Part shown: in pieces, positions 34,355 through 41,627 of the stretch
Position numbering within the stretch: the first letter of the stretch is position 1
How the letters are laid out: every line of letters begins with the position of its first letter
NCBI RefSeq assembly: GCF_015354315.1
Contig: NZ_JADKYY010000004.1
Location: forward strand, 62,001-126,000
Direction of reading: 5' to 3'
DNA length: 64,000 nt
Source of the DNA: Planobacterium oryzisoli
GTDB taxonomy: Bacteria > Bacteroidota > Bacteroidia > Flavobacteriales > Weeksellaceae
Position numbers and translations under genes: made by a program
Notes under the pieces: model-generated
The model's input: the letters and a program-made list of their open reading frames with translations, nothing else
Databases searched by the model: none
Told to the model about the DNA's origin: nothing

Positions 34355-34410
34355 AAAATTAATGACAAAAATCAGTTATTTATTTTTTGGGTTGTTAAGT
34401 ATACAGGTCC

Positions 34411-34977
34411 TTACAATGCATTGACCGCAATGGCTAGAGCCGCGTGGTCTACTTTTCCTTCACTTTGTGTCACCATAGAACCTTCCTTATCAAGAACTGT
34501 AATGATGTTGGAGTGCGAGAAGACAATAGGGGAGATTTTTTTGTATTTCACTGCCAGTACATTGGCCAGTTCGCGGATCGATTCCTTGTCGGAAACCAGT
34601 AGGGTAAAATCCTCATTAAGGCCGTTAGTCTGTGCATAGGCAGAGAGAACTTCCGGAGTGTCGTTTTCTGGATCAATGGATACAAGTACCATTTGTGTAT
34701 TTTCCTTTGCTTTGGCGCCCAGCCGTGAATGGATGTTTTTCATGTCGGCAACCAGTACCGGGCAGGCGGTCTGGCACGAGGTGAATACCATGGTAAGTAC
34801 CACATTCTTTCCCTTTAGTTCATCCAGTGTTACGCTTTGGTTTTTCTGGTTTTTCCACTTGGATCCTAAAATATAAAGCGATTGTTCTTGGCTTGTAGTT
34901 TCTACAGACTGGCTTTGCGGCTCTTTACAGCTAAAAGCCAAAATGCAAAGTGTCAGTAGGAGTAAGAGGTTTTTCAT
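34411..34977 (-). CDS. SCO-family lipoprotein (copper chaperone / thiol oxidoreductase)
   Basis: 188 residues. Lipobox LAFSC with Cys17 predicts a lipoprotein. The thioredoxin-fold domain has the copper-binding CxxxC (Cys68 and Cys72 in TSCQTACP) and the third ligand His155 (VFSHSNIITVLD). SCO proteins insert copper into the CuA site of cytochrome oxidase or reduce thiols. Here it is the last gene of the nirK operon (12-nt gap after the NirV-like gene), so delivery of copper to NirK is a reasonable inference. Confidence 0.9.
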   Translation of the reverse strand: MKNLLLLLTLCILAFSCKEPQSQSVETTSQEQSLYILGSKWKNQKNQSVTLDELKGKNVVLTMVFTSCQTACPVLVADMKNIHSRLGAKAKENTQMVLVSIDPENDTPEVLSAYAQTNGLNEDFTLLVSDKESIRELANVLAVKYKKISPIVFSHSNIITVLDKEGSMVTQSEGKVDHAALAIAVNAL

Positions 34978-34989
34978 GACGATTTTTTT

Positions 34990-35829
34990 TTAAAGGTCTT
35001 TCGCACAGCGAAATCCCAAGTTGGCTACCGTAAAGTTTGCCTTTAAACTGGAGCGAAGGGCATAGCGCATATAGGCTGCATAGTTCAAGGCATCGGTAGT
35101 GGAGGTAGCTCCTACCGCGCAGTAGAGTCCCTTGTCGTCAAACTCTGTAGTGCGGGAGTCGCTGGTAGTCATAATAGAGTTGAAATCATCGGTCCATTCC
35201 CATACCAGATCAAAAAGGTTATACGCTCCGTGGTAGTTGGCCTTACTCTGCATTACGCGGCCTTTTTCACGGTTTTTCTGGTTGTAGAGGTTGATAAGAG
35301 TCTCGGAGTAGGACGGCTCACGGCGTGCATTTTTCATCGTCTCATTCGCCATAGCCACGTATTCCCATTCGTCCAGGGTCGGAAGCCGTTTTCCCGCGCT
35401 CTTAGCGTAGGCCCGTGCTGCAAACCAGGAGACAAATACCACCGGAGAATCGGGATGTGTTCCTTTGGGAAGGGCTAAGTCCGAAGGCCAGTCCCGAAGA
35501 TAGGTGTCGTCTGCAAATAGTCTTTGAACATTACTTTTGCGCCACTGTGGATTTTTCTTTACAAATTCCAGGTATTCCTCGTGGGTAACCGGGCGCTCGT
35601 CGAGAAGAAAATCCTCTACCTTTACCAGTGTACTGTCCTCGCCGTAAAACGGTTGGTAGAAATCGCCTTTGATGGTAATCATTTTTACCTTAGGACTAAT
35701 AGATTCTTCCTGCAAATGCGAAGAACTGGGTGTGCGGGTACTCTCTGAGCTCGTCTCTGCTTTGGAGCAGGAGACTAAAAAAAAGAAGAAACCCCACAGC
35801 ATGGCCACCGTAGTGGGGATCCTCTTCAT
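34990..35829 (-). CDS. nirV: Formylglycine-generating-enzyme-like lipoprotein (NirV-like)
   Basis: 279 residues from the ATG at 35829 (MKRIPTTVAMLW), giving a lipobox (FLVSC) signal; an in-frame start at 35850 is less suitable. The FGE-sulfatase (SUMF1) domain runs from about residue 60 with PVVFVSWFAARAYAKSAGKR, LPTLDEWEYVA and the closing LGFRCAK. NirV-like FGE-domain proteins accompany nirK in many denitrifiers, with unclear function. It stands 55 nt after nirK and 12 nt before the SCO gene. Confidence 0.82.
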   Translation of the reverse strand: MKRIPTTVAMLWGFFFFLVSCSKAETSSESTRTPSSSHLQEESISPKVKMITIKGDFYQPFYGEDSTLVKVEDFLLDERPVTHEEYLEFVKKNPQWRKSNVQRLFADDTYLRDWPSDLALPKGTHPDSPVVFVSWFAARAYAKSAGKRLPTLDEWEYVAMANETMKNARREPSYSETLINLYNQKNREKGRVMQSKANYHGAYNLFDLVWEWTDDFNSIMTTSDSRTTEFDDKGLYCAVGATSTTDALNYAAYMRYALRSSLKANFTVANLGFRCAKDL

Positions 35830-35884
35830 AGGGTTTCTCTCTAAACACATAATTTAAAACACTTTATTATTTGCCAGTAGTTCT

Positions 35885-36919
35885 CTACTGAACTTTATGA
35901 AATACTTTCGGATTCTTTTCTCCCGTTACTTTCAGCATTCCAATGGCTCCTTTGTTGAAGGCTCGGAAGATGGAGTGGTCCACAAGGACGTAGTCTCCAG
36001 GTTCCTCCACAGTGAATTCTACGATGGCAGCGCCCCCTGCAGGAATAACGGTAGTCTGCACGTTGGTGTTGATCTTGCTTCCGCCCTCAATATATACTTT
36101 ATCAAAGATCTCACCAATCACATGGAAGGATGATACTAGGTTTGGTCCTGCGTTTCCTACGTAAAGACGTACGGTTTCTCCGACCTTGGCTTCGAGTTTG
36201 TTCTCACCCATTAGTGCATTCTTACGTCCGTTGAATACGACGTAGGTTGGGTTCTCGTCCACCCCTTTGTCTTGGTCAAAATCTTGGAATCCTTTTTCGT
36301 CGGTCTTACCTTTGGTGTAGAATTCTCCCTGCATGATATAGTACTCACGGTCCACCTTCTCCAGTCCACCTTCCGGTTCTACCAGAATAAGTCCGTACAT
36401 ACCGTTGGCAATATGCATTGGCACAGGTGCGGCCGCGCAGTGGTACACGTACAGCCCAGGGTTAAGTGCCTTAAAGTTAAAGATAGCAGTCTTGCCTGGC
36501 GCTACGTTGGTAGCCTCGGCACCTCCGCCGGGACCGTTTACAGCATGCAGGTCAATGTTGTGTGGCATCACACTGTTGCTGGCATTCTTGAGATGTAGCT
36601 CCACTTCGTCCCCTACACGTACTCGGATGAAAGTTCCCGGTACCGTATTGTTAAAAGTCCAGAATTTATAGGTTACCCCGTCGGCAAGTTCGCCTTCTAT
36701 TTCGGTGGCTTCCAGATGGACCACCACCTTTTGGGCTTTACGGTCTCCAACGGCTGCAGGAACCGTAGGCGGGTTGGTAATTTTTTGGTTCTGTACCTCA
36801 GAGCTGATTTCTATGGCCATATTGTCTTTGGCCGTAGGCTGGGAGGAAGCGGTTGGATTTTCTTTACAGCCGATAGCTAAAGCGGCCAGTGAAGTCAGAA
36901 GTAGAATGTGCTTTTTCAT
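35885..36919 (-). CDS. nirK: Copper-containing nitrite reductase, lipoprotein form
   Basis: 344 residues. Two cupredoxin domains. Type 1 copper ligands His120, Cys161, His169 and Met174; type 2 ligands His125 and His160 plus the His of [11 protein letters not shown]; catalytic Asp123 in HNIDLH and a catalytic His in SSFHVIGE. The ligand spacing equals that of well-studied NirK proteins. The N-terminus ends in a lipobox (LAIGC, Cys18) followed by a 30-residue linker, so the enzyme is tethered to a membrane in the periplasm rather than free. It reduces nitrite to nitric oxide. The promoter overlaps an 18-bp palindrome shared with rrf2. Confidence 0.94.
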   Translation of the reverse strand: MKKHILLLTSLAALAIGCKENPTASSQPTAKDNMAIEISSEVQNQKITNPPTVPAAVGDRKAQKVVVHLEATEIEGELADGVTYKFWTFNNTVPGTFIRVRVGDEVELHLKNASNSVMPHNIDLHAVNGPGGGAEATNVAPGKTAIFNFKALNPGLYVYHCAAAPVPMHIANGMYGLILVEPEGGLEKVDREYYIMQGEFYTKGKTDEKGFQDFDQDKGVDENPTYVVFNGRKNALMGENKLEAKVGETVRLYVGNAGPNLVSSFHVIGEIFDKVYIEGGSKINTNVQTTVIPAGGAAIVEFTVEEPGDYVLVDHSIFRAFNKGAIGMLKVTGEKNPKVFHKVQ

Positions 36920-36932
36920 TGTCTTATTTTAA

Positions 36933-36950
36933 TAGGACAAATTTATCCTA
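36933..36950. promoter_or_regulatory. Operator palindrome TAGGACAAATTTATCCTA overlapping the nirK promoter
   Basis: 18-bp near-perfect palindrome (one mismatch pair) that encloses the nirK -7 element (minus-strand TAAATTTG, 36938-36945; 18 nt before the ATG). The identical 18 bases occur upstream of the Rrf2 gene at 41514-41531 and were not seen elsewhere in the window. This is the expected arrangement for repression by the Rrf2 protein. Confidence 0.7.
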
Positions 36951-37016
36951 TTTTACATCAAACTTGCAAATCCTTCTTTATGACAAATGTCATGTTTTGC
37001 TTCAAGTGACGTGCAG

Positions 37017-37346
37017 TTACCGGTTGCGTAGTTGCTCGAGTCCCTCTGGTGAAATCAGATCGTAGCTCCAGGGCGGATCAAATCGTAGTTCAATCTCTAC
37101 GGTGCGGTCAGGGAAAGCGTGCTCCAGAGCGTTGCGCGCCCCGGTCTGAATGGCATCACCCATAGGGCAGAACTGGGAGGTGAGGGTCATTACCAAATAC
37201 AAGCGGCCGTCTTCTAAAAAATCTACTTGATAAATCAGTCCCAGATCCACGATGTTGACCATCATTTCCGGGTCGATTACTTCCATTAGGGCCTCCATGG
37301 CGCGCAATTGGAGGTCGCTGTCTTTATTGAAATCAAATACTTTCAT
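37017..37346 (-). CDS. MIP18/PaaD-like metal-sulfur cluster assembly factor
   Basis: 109 residues of the DUF59 (MIP18) family: DPEMMVNIVDLGLIYQVD, then MTLTSQFCPMGDAI with the conserved Cys, and a C-terminal ELRFDPPWSYDLISPEG. These proteins help build or repair Fe-S clusters. Its start overlaps the stop of the COX1-like gene by 4 nt (37343-37346), so it belongs to the NO-related operon, consistent with repair of clusters damaged by nitric oxide (inference). Confidence 0.85.
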   Translation of the reverse strand: MKVFDFNKDSDLQLRAMEALMEVIDPEMMVNIVDLGLIYQVDFLEDGRLYLVMTLTSQFCPMGDAIQTGARNALEHAFPDRTVEIELRFDPPWSYDLISPEGLEQLRNR

Positions 37347-38605
37347 AGTAGTGTGTTTTTATGTCCCAGGAGCTTAAAAACCTGGTAGCAGTATAAAAGG
37401 GCGAGCACGACCCATAGGCCAGCGCTTAGTGTAAGAAGTGGTGCAGTGCTTAGAAGTAGGCCCAGGGCCATAAGTACCATGGCAAAGGCGTAGAGGTAGA
37501 GCTGGATACGGGCGAGTTTTTCACTGAACAGGTCTTTAGGCATAGGCGTTCTTTTTTTTCCTGCGAAAGACTTGTAGTGGGTGTTCCAAATGATGAAAGG
37601 TAAAGTCTTGAAGGTTTTTGCAAGGATAATGCCGCTGATCCAACCCATAAAAAGCAAGGTACCGTAAAGAGAAACTAGCTCCGTGGATGCATAAAACAGT
37701 AGGATCCCTGCCATAGCAAAGCTTAGAAGTAGAAAAAGAAAGGAAAATGCGACGTTTCTCATCAGCGGCTCTATTCGTTTTCTAAGGCGTGAGGTAAATA
37801 CATCACGCAGCAGCAGTAGCCATAGAAGGGTGCCTGAAAATACTAATAACAGTGACAAGAAAAGAATGGTGGTAGTACCTAGAGTAAGACCCAGTACCAT
37901 AAAGAGTATTAGTCCTAAGTTCTGAAGTATCCATGCCCATTTCAAAAGATAGGTTTTACTGGATTTACCCAGTAGAAACATCGGTACCAGTTTGGAACTC
38001 ACGCCCGTAATGAGCTGAAGAAACCATCCCGCAAGTCCTGCGTGCGCATGAAATTTCAGAAGATGGAGATGGGAAGCATCAAAAATTGGGGAGTGCAGAT
38101 TCCATACTAAAAGCAGTCCAAAGCCGGTGGTAAATACCAGCCACAGGGGGGCACTTATAAGAAAGAGCCGCTCGTAGGCTCCTTTTCTAAAGGGGAAAGC
38201 CGTTGCAATGCTGTTGATTAAAAAGATAATACTGGATAGAAAAACCAGGCTGCCGCCCACTAGGGTAGCAGTACCAAAGTGCAAGAACCAGAAAGCTACA
38301 GAGAGAATGAGTACGCCCGCCGTTAGAAGCACAAAGCTTAGCACAGCGAGTTTCTCACTGTACAGGTTTCTCTCGCAAAGTACAGGAAGGAGTTGGTGTC
38401 CTGCTCCGTAAATAACCATCGTGCCCCAACCCAGGGCGGCCAGATGTACCATGGCCAGAACGGGGCCTTGAAAGTGATGGCCAAGGAGCATATCGCTTTT
38501 AAGCAGCAAGACGAATGTAAGGAGCAGGAAAAACAGCGCCCCTGCTGCATAGAATGGGAGCGTGGCCAAGTTGGACGGCGCTTTTCCTACGGAGAGTTGG
38601 GCCAT
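37343..38605 (-). CDS. Polytopic membrane protein resembling heme-copper oxidase subunit I / NnrS
   Basis: 420 residues with 12 predicted membrane helices. Helix II has VHLAALGWGTMVIYGAGHQLLPV-type residues (His near the start and a second His), and a later helix has FHAHAGLAGWFLQLI, resembling the HxH-containing segments of COX1-like and NnrS-type proteins that bind heme or respond to NO. The full set of copper-site histidines of a true oxidase or NO reductase is not apparent. Its genes on both sides belong to the nitric-oxide cluster (3-nt gap to DUF2249, 4-nt overlap to MIP18). Function unproven. Confidence 0.65.
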   Translation of the reverse strand: MAQLSVGKAPSNLATLPFYAAGALFFLLLTFVLLLKSDMLLGHHFQGPVLAMVHLAALGWGTMVIYGAGHQLLPVLCERNLYSEKLAVLSFVLLTAGVLILSVAFWFLHFGTATLVGGSLVFLSSIIFLINSIATAFPFRKGAYERLFLISAPLWLVFTTGFGLLLVWNLHSPIFDASHLHLLKFHAHAGLAGWFLQLITGVSSKLVPMFLLGKSSKTYLLKWAWILQNLGLILFMVLGLTLGTTTILFLSLLLVFSGTLLWLLLLRDVFTSRLRKRIEPLMRNVAFSFLFLLLSFAMAGILLFYASTELVSLYGTLLFMGWISGIILAKTFKTLPFIIWNTHYKSFAGKKRTPMPKDLFSEKLARIQLYLYAFAMVLMALGLLLSTAPLLTLSAGLWVVLALLYCYQVFKLLGHKNTLL

Positions 38606-38608
38606 AGT

Positions 38609-39436
38609 TTAGCTGCGGTGGTAGATTAGTAATTCCACATCGGTAGGGCTGTTCTCTCGGATAAGTACAGTAAATTCCCTGTCCTGGAGTTCTTCTAATA
38701 AATATACAGGCACCCGCTTGTGCGCCACTAGAAGGGCAGTGCCCCTCTTAAGAGTAGCTAAAGTCTCTAGAATAGTCTGCATGGGAAGCGGCATTTCCAT
38801 GGCTCGTACATCCAAATACTCTATGGCTTTTTCTTTCCAGTGTTCGAGCACCGTGGAAAAGTCGGCCTGCTCTATGCTCGTCGCATCAAGAGATTCTTCC
38901 TGCTCTAGGGTAGAATCTTTTCCTGCTTTAAGGAAGTACGTGAAGTAGAGCTCGGGTCCTTTGGGTTCCACAAAGTGTTCTTTGGCCTTATGCTCTGAAA
39001 GTAGCCGAATCAGGGGTGTAGGTACAAAAGTGGTCACTAGTCGAAGAACCTGACCTTCGGGCACATTTTTAAAGGAAGCTAGAATTATCTTGAGTGGTTC
39101 GGTTCCCTCGTCCATCATCTTGCGAACGTCCAGAACCGTCATGGCCTCCGGTGCGGTATTATCAAGCCAGTCTGGATACGTCAAATTGGTCTGCTCTTGC
39201 TCGCTTTCTTTTTCCTCGGGGATAAAACCTAAGGGTTTGAGGATGGAGAAAAAATCTTCTGTAGTGACACCACCCATCTTTGCTGCCTCGTGCACACGCA
39301 CCCTGGAAGCCATGATTTTGCGAAGCAAAGGATTGCGGAGTTTTTCCAGTGGCCTAGAAAGGGAGGCGATGGCTTCAATGGAGCGGGAATCGGCCTTAAT
39401 AATGTCACTTATCTTGGTTTGGGAGTCTATTTTCAT
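38609..39436 (-). CDS. DUF1858-DUF2249-DUF2249 protein
   Basis: 275 residues. Residues 1-75 resemble the DUF1858/ScdA N-terminal helical domain (IKADSRSIEAIASLSRP), then two DUF2249 sulfurtransferase TusA-like modules, each starting with an LDVR motif (TVLDVRKMMDEG at about 115 and EYLDVRAMEMPLP at about 205). No Cys ligand typical of TusA is present in either LDVR loop. DUF2249 genes occur widely near denitrification and NO-detoxification genes. Overlaps the hemerythrin gene by 4 nt. Confidence 0.8.
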   Translation of the reverse strand: MKIDSQTKISDIIKADSRSIEAIASLSRPLEKLRNPLLRKIMASRVRVHEAAKMGGVTTEDFFSILKPLGFIPEEKESEQEQTNLTYPDWLDNTAPEAMTVLDVRKMMDEGTEPLKIILASFKNVPEGQVLRLVTTFVPTPLIRLLSEHKAKEHFVEPKGPELYFTYFLKAGKDSTLEQEESLDATSIEQADFSTVLEHWKEKAIEYLDVRAMEMPLPMQTILETLATLKRGTALLVAHKRVPVYLLEELQDREFTVLIRENSPTDVELLIYHRS

Positions 39437-39921
39437 TGGGATTTGGCATCGCGCCAGAATTCATCGTTATACTGTTCCTCTGCGGTGTGTTCTTCTAAAT
39501 TGAGTATAGTTCCTATACGGTCCAGCTCGTCCGGTGGAAGGGTTTGTTCCAGATGGGGGAAAAGATCCCGTTCTTCATAGCGTGTATGGGAGCGTAGAAG
39601 CGCCGCAAGAGAGAGGTAATCGTTAGGGAAATTGGCCCGACCTTCCTGGATCTTTTCAAAGAACTCGCGGATAGTCTCGTGCTGCATTAGCGCAGTGCGG
39701 ACTTTGGGGTCCTGACGGTCGGTAAAAAGTAGTTTTTCCTCACTGGCGAAATGCCCCACCACATGCTCTGGATAGAAATACCCCGCATAGCGGTCAATAC
39801 GCTCCTTTTCTATGCCTCTTTTTACGCCTTCCTCTATTTTCCAGCAGAAAAGAAGGGTTGCGTGGTGTTCCCGGGAAAGTGGTTGGATCTGTTCGCTGCG
39901 TTTGATTGGTTTTTTTTCCAT
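39433..39921 (-). CDS. Hemerythrin-like (HHE) domain protein
   Basis: 162 residues from the ATG at 39921 (MEKKPIKRSEQIQPLSREHH). The frame is open to 39999 but the extra part crosses a long inverted repeat and is not conserved in character. Metal-binding residues fit the HHE four-helix bundle: LSREHH, HVVGHFASEE, MQHETIREFFE and HTRYEERDLFP. Such domains bind O2 or NO at a di-iron centre. Part of the rrf2-linked operon and overlaps the DUF2249 gene by 4 nt. Confidence 0.82.
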   Translation of the reverse strand: MEKKPIKRSEQIQPLSREHHATLLFCWKIEEGVKRGIEKERIDRYAGYFYPEHVVGHFASEEKLLFTDRQDPKVRTALMQHETIREFFEKIQEGRANFPNDYLSLAALLRSHTRYEERDLFPHLEQTLPPDELDRIGTILNLEEHTAEEQYNDEFWRDAKSQ

Positions 39922-39948
39922 ACTATTTTTATTTTTTTTGGTGTGTAT

Positions 39949-40044
39949 ACTTGGACCCTTGGGGCAGATTGGTCTAAAGAAGGAGTTATATTCAAACATT
40001 CTACCATTTGTCCTTCTTCTCCTCTGCCCCTGTAGGGGTCAAGT
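39949..40044. repeat. Long imperfect inverted repeat between the two hemerythrin-type genes
   Basis: Left arm 39949-39984 and right arm 40011-40044 are near-complementary. Perfect blocks: GGGGCAGA (39961-39968) with TCTGCCCC (40023-40030), AAGAAGGA (39977-39984) with TCCTTCTT (40011-40018), and ACTTG with CAAGT at the outer ends. The loop is 26 nt. Neither side has the T-run of an intrinsic terminator. It fills most of the 148-bp gap between 39921 and 40070. Confidence 0.6.
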
Positions 40045-40069
40045 AAAGTTAGTAAAAAACCAGTGGGTA

Positions 40070-40996
40070 CTATTTTGTACTTGCAAGGTTCTGCTCGTCC
40101 AGCGCTATCATGCGGGGAAAGAGTACCTGCTCTTCAAGTCTTAGGTGGGTTAGAAGGTCCTCTTGGAATTCTTCCATCAGTCGGTAGACTAATCTTCTGG
40201 AATTGCATGCGTCTTCCGGTACTGAGTACTCATTGGAAAGCTTCTTTAGGTAGTCCATGTCGGTAAAAGCGATGTGGTGCTCTTCTTCCAGTAGGGCTCT
40301 TGGTTGGCTTAAGATGCCTGGCTCGTAGTCCCCACCCTGAGAAGGGTCCTTGGAGTAGGCTACTGCTTTTTTAATCATAGGGAAAAGTACTTCTTCTTCC
40401 CGTACCTGATGGTCTAAAAGGTCTTGAAGGAAATGGTAGGTCATGGTCGCAAAACGGTAAAGCAGAGGGCTGGTTTGTCCGTGGTGCTCTGCCACTTTCT
40501 GAGCTAGATCATTTAGCGGCTCCACGCGCTCCTTTACAAATCGGTGGTGGGTCTCTACGATGTAGTCGCACAGAAATTCCAATGACCATTTGCTCTGTTC
40601 CTGAAAGGTAGTGGGTGGCGAGTTTTGAGTGCGGGGCCTAACCGGAGGAAGGGTAGAATCTTTCTCCTCGGAGGCGCATCCAAACTGCACGTTTTTTTCT
40701 TTAAGAATCTGTGCCTTGGCTATGTCTTTTCCAGGAATGGTGGCTAAAGGATCCTGTGGCAGAATTTCATTCTTCTTTATCTCTACACGGTACCACTCCG
40801 GTCCTTTTTCCAGATACTCCCAAGTGAAAATGGGTCCACGCTCGGCAATAAGTTCATAGTATAGCGGTTTGGGATCGTGGTCGTTGCGTATCATGAAACT
40901 CTCACCGGCCTCCAGGCGGTCAAAATATTCAAATACCGTAGGGTGTTTAAGGCGTGGGGCCAGTAAGGTAACGTCTAATAGTTCAGCTGTTATCAT
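40070..40996 (-). CDS. DUF2249-hemerythrin (RIC/ScdA-like) fusion protein
   Basis: 308 residues from the ATG at 40996 (MITAELLDVTLLAPRLKHP). Residues 1-78 form a DUF2249 domain (FDRLEAGESFMIRNDHDPKP, WEYLEKGPEWYRVEI). After a linker with one Cys (FGCASEE) comes a di-iron hemerythrin domain similar to YtfE/ScdA repair-of-iron-centres proteins: ETHHRFVKERVE, FLQDLLDHQVREEEVLFP, LEEEHHIAF and THLRLEEQVLFPRM. These proteins repair NO-damaged Fe-S clusters or reduce NO. The start lies 10 nt inside the upstream Rrf2 frame end (41007), so the genes are adjacent and cotranscribed. Confidence 0.85.
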   Translation of the reverse strand: MITAELLDVTLLAPRLKHPTVFEYFDRLEAGESFMIRNDHDPKPLYYELIAERGPIFTWEYLEKGPEWYRVEIKKNEILPQDPLATIPGKDIAKAQILKEKNVQFGCASEEKDSTLPPVRPRTQNSPPTTFQEQSKWSLEFLCDYIVETHHRFVKERVEPLNDLAQKVAEHHGQTSPLLYRFATMTYHFLQDLLDHQVREEEVLFPMIKKAVAYSKDPSQGGDYEPGILSQPRALLEEEHHIAFTDMDYLKKLSNEYSVPEDACNSRRLVYRLMEEFQEDLLTHLRLEEQVLFPRMIALDEQNLASTK

Positions 40997-41006
40997 GGGT
41001 TTATTG

Positions 41007-41471
41007 TTAAATGTTGGTTTCAAAAAGTAAGGGTTCAAGACTACGCCGAAGGGCAGATGGGTCCTTCATTTCCAGGGAATGCAAATTCAGTAGTGTAAAG
41101 GAGCCATATACCTCGGAGAGTTTCTCGCGGGCCTCCTTGTACTTGAAGTGAATAGGGCAGGGTCTTTTCTCCGAGCAGTACTCAAGGCCCAGGCCACATC
41201 CTAGGAACATCTGATCCCCATCAGTGGCAATGATGATTTCCTTTAAGGAGATTTCCATCTGCGCAGCAGTGAGAAAAAAACCTCCCGAGCGACCTTTACT
41301 GGAACTCACATAGCCCTGCCGGGAGAGGTCCTGAAGGATCTTTGCGATAAAAAGCTCTGGGGAGTCAATCGAGCGTGCAATTTCTTTTATGGGAACCGGC
41401 CGGGTGGGCGGATCCTGTTTGGAGATGTAAATCATTGCCCTTAAGGCATATTGGCAGGTCTTGGAGAGCAC
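41007..41471 (-). CDS. Rrf2-family Fe-S transcriptional regulator (NsrR-like)
   Basis: 154 residues. An N-terminal winged HTH (KTCQYALRAMIYISKQ; KILQDLSRQGYVSSSKGRSG) is followed by three Cys ligands Cys92, Cys99 and Cys105, the arrangement that binds an Fe-S cluster in NsrR and IscR, although the first spacing is six residues rather than five. NsrR senses nitric oxide. First gene of an operon ending with the MIP18 gene. An 18-bp palindrome upstream also overlaps the nirK promoter, so this protein is the probable repressor of both (inference). Confidence 0.88.
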   Translation of the reverse strand: MLSKTCQYALRAMIYISKQDPPTRPVPIKEIARSIDSPELFIAKILQDLSRQGYVSSSKGRSGGFFLTAAQMEISLKEIIIATDGDQMFLGCGLGLEYCSEKRPCPIHFKYKEAREKLSEVYGSFTLLNLHSLEMKDPSALRRSLEPLLFETNI

Positions 41472-41490
41472 TTTGTATATTTTCTGAAGG

Positions 41491-41498
41491 CAAAATTA
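41491..41498 (-). promoter_or_regulatory. -7 promoter element (TAATTTTG) of rrf2
   Basis: Minus-strand TAATTTTG, exact TAnnTTTG, 19 nt before the rrf2 ATG. A second -7-like TAAATTTG lies inside the operator at 41519-41526, so either could be used. Confidence 0.5.
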
Positions 41499-41513
41499 AT
41501 ACAAATATTTAAA

Positions 41514-41531
41514 TAGGACAAATTTATCCTA
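41514..41531. promoter_or_regulatory. Operator palindrome TAGGACAAATTTATCCTA upstream of rrf2
   Basis: Identical over 18 bases and in the same orientation to 36933-36950 in front of nirK. It lies about 43 nt upstream of the rrf2 ATG, either over a -7 element (41519-41526) or over the -33 region of the promoter at 41491, suggesting autoregulation. Confidence 0.7.
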
Positions 41532-41615
41532 ATTAAAATGTGTTTGATTTTCGACGTTTGTCTACAGCAAGGCCGTCTTTGGCATAATTCTTTCTCCAGG
41601 GTGGAGGTAAAACTT

Positions 41616-41623
41616 TATTTTTG
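41616..41623 (+). promoter_or_regulatory. -7 promoter element (TATTTTTG) of the secreted protein gene
   Basis: Exact TAnnTTTG, 4 nt (CTTC) before the ATG at 41628; candidate leaderless mRNA. Confidence 0.6.
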
Positions 41624-41627
41624 CTTC

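Noticed and set aside
36041-36931. Plus-strand reading frames opposite nirK
   Set aside because: They mirror the coding frame of nirK, show no family resemblance and have no promoter.
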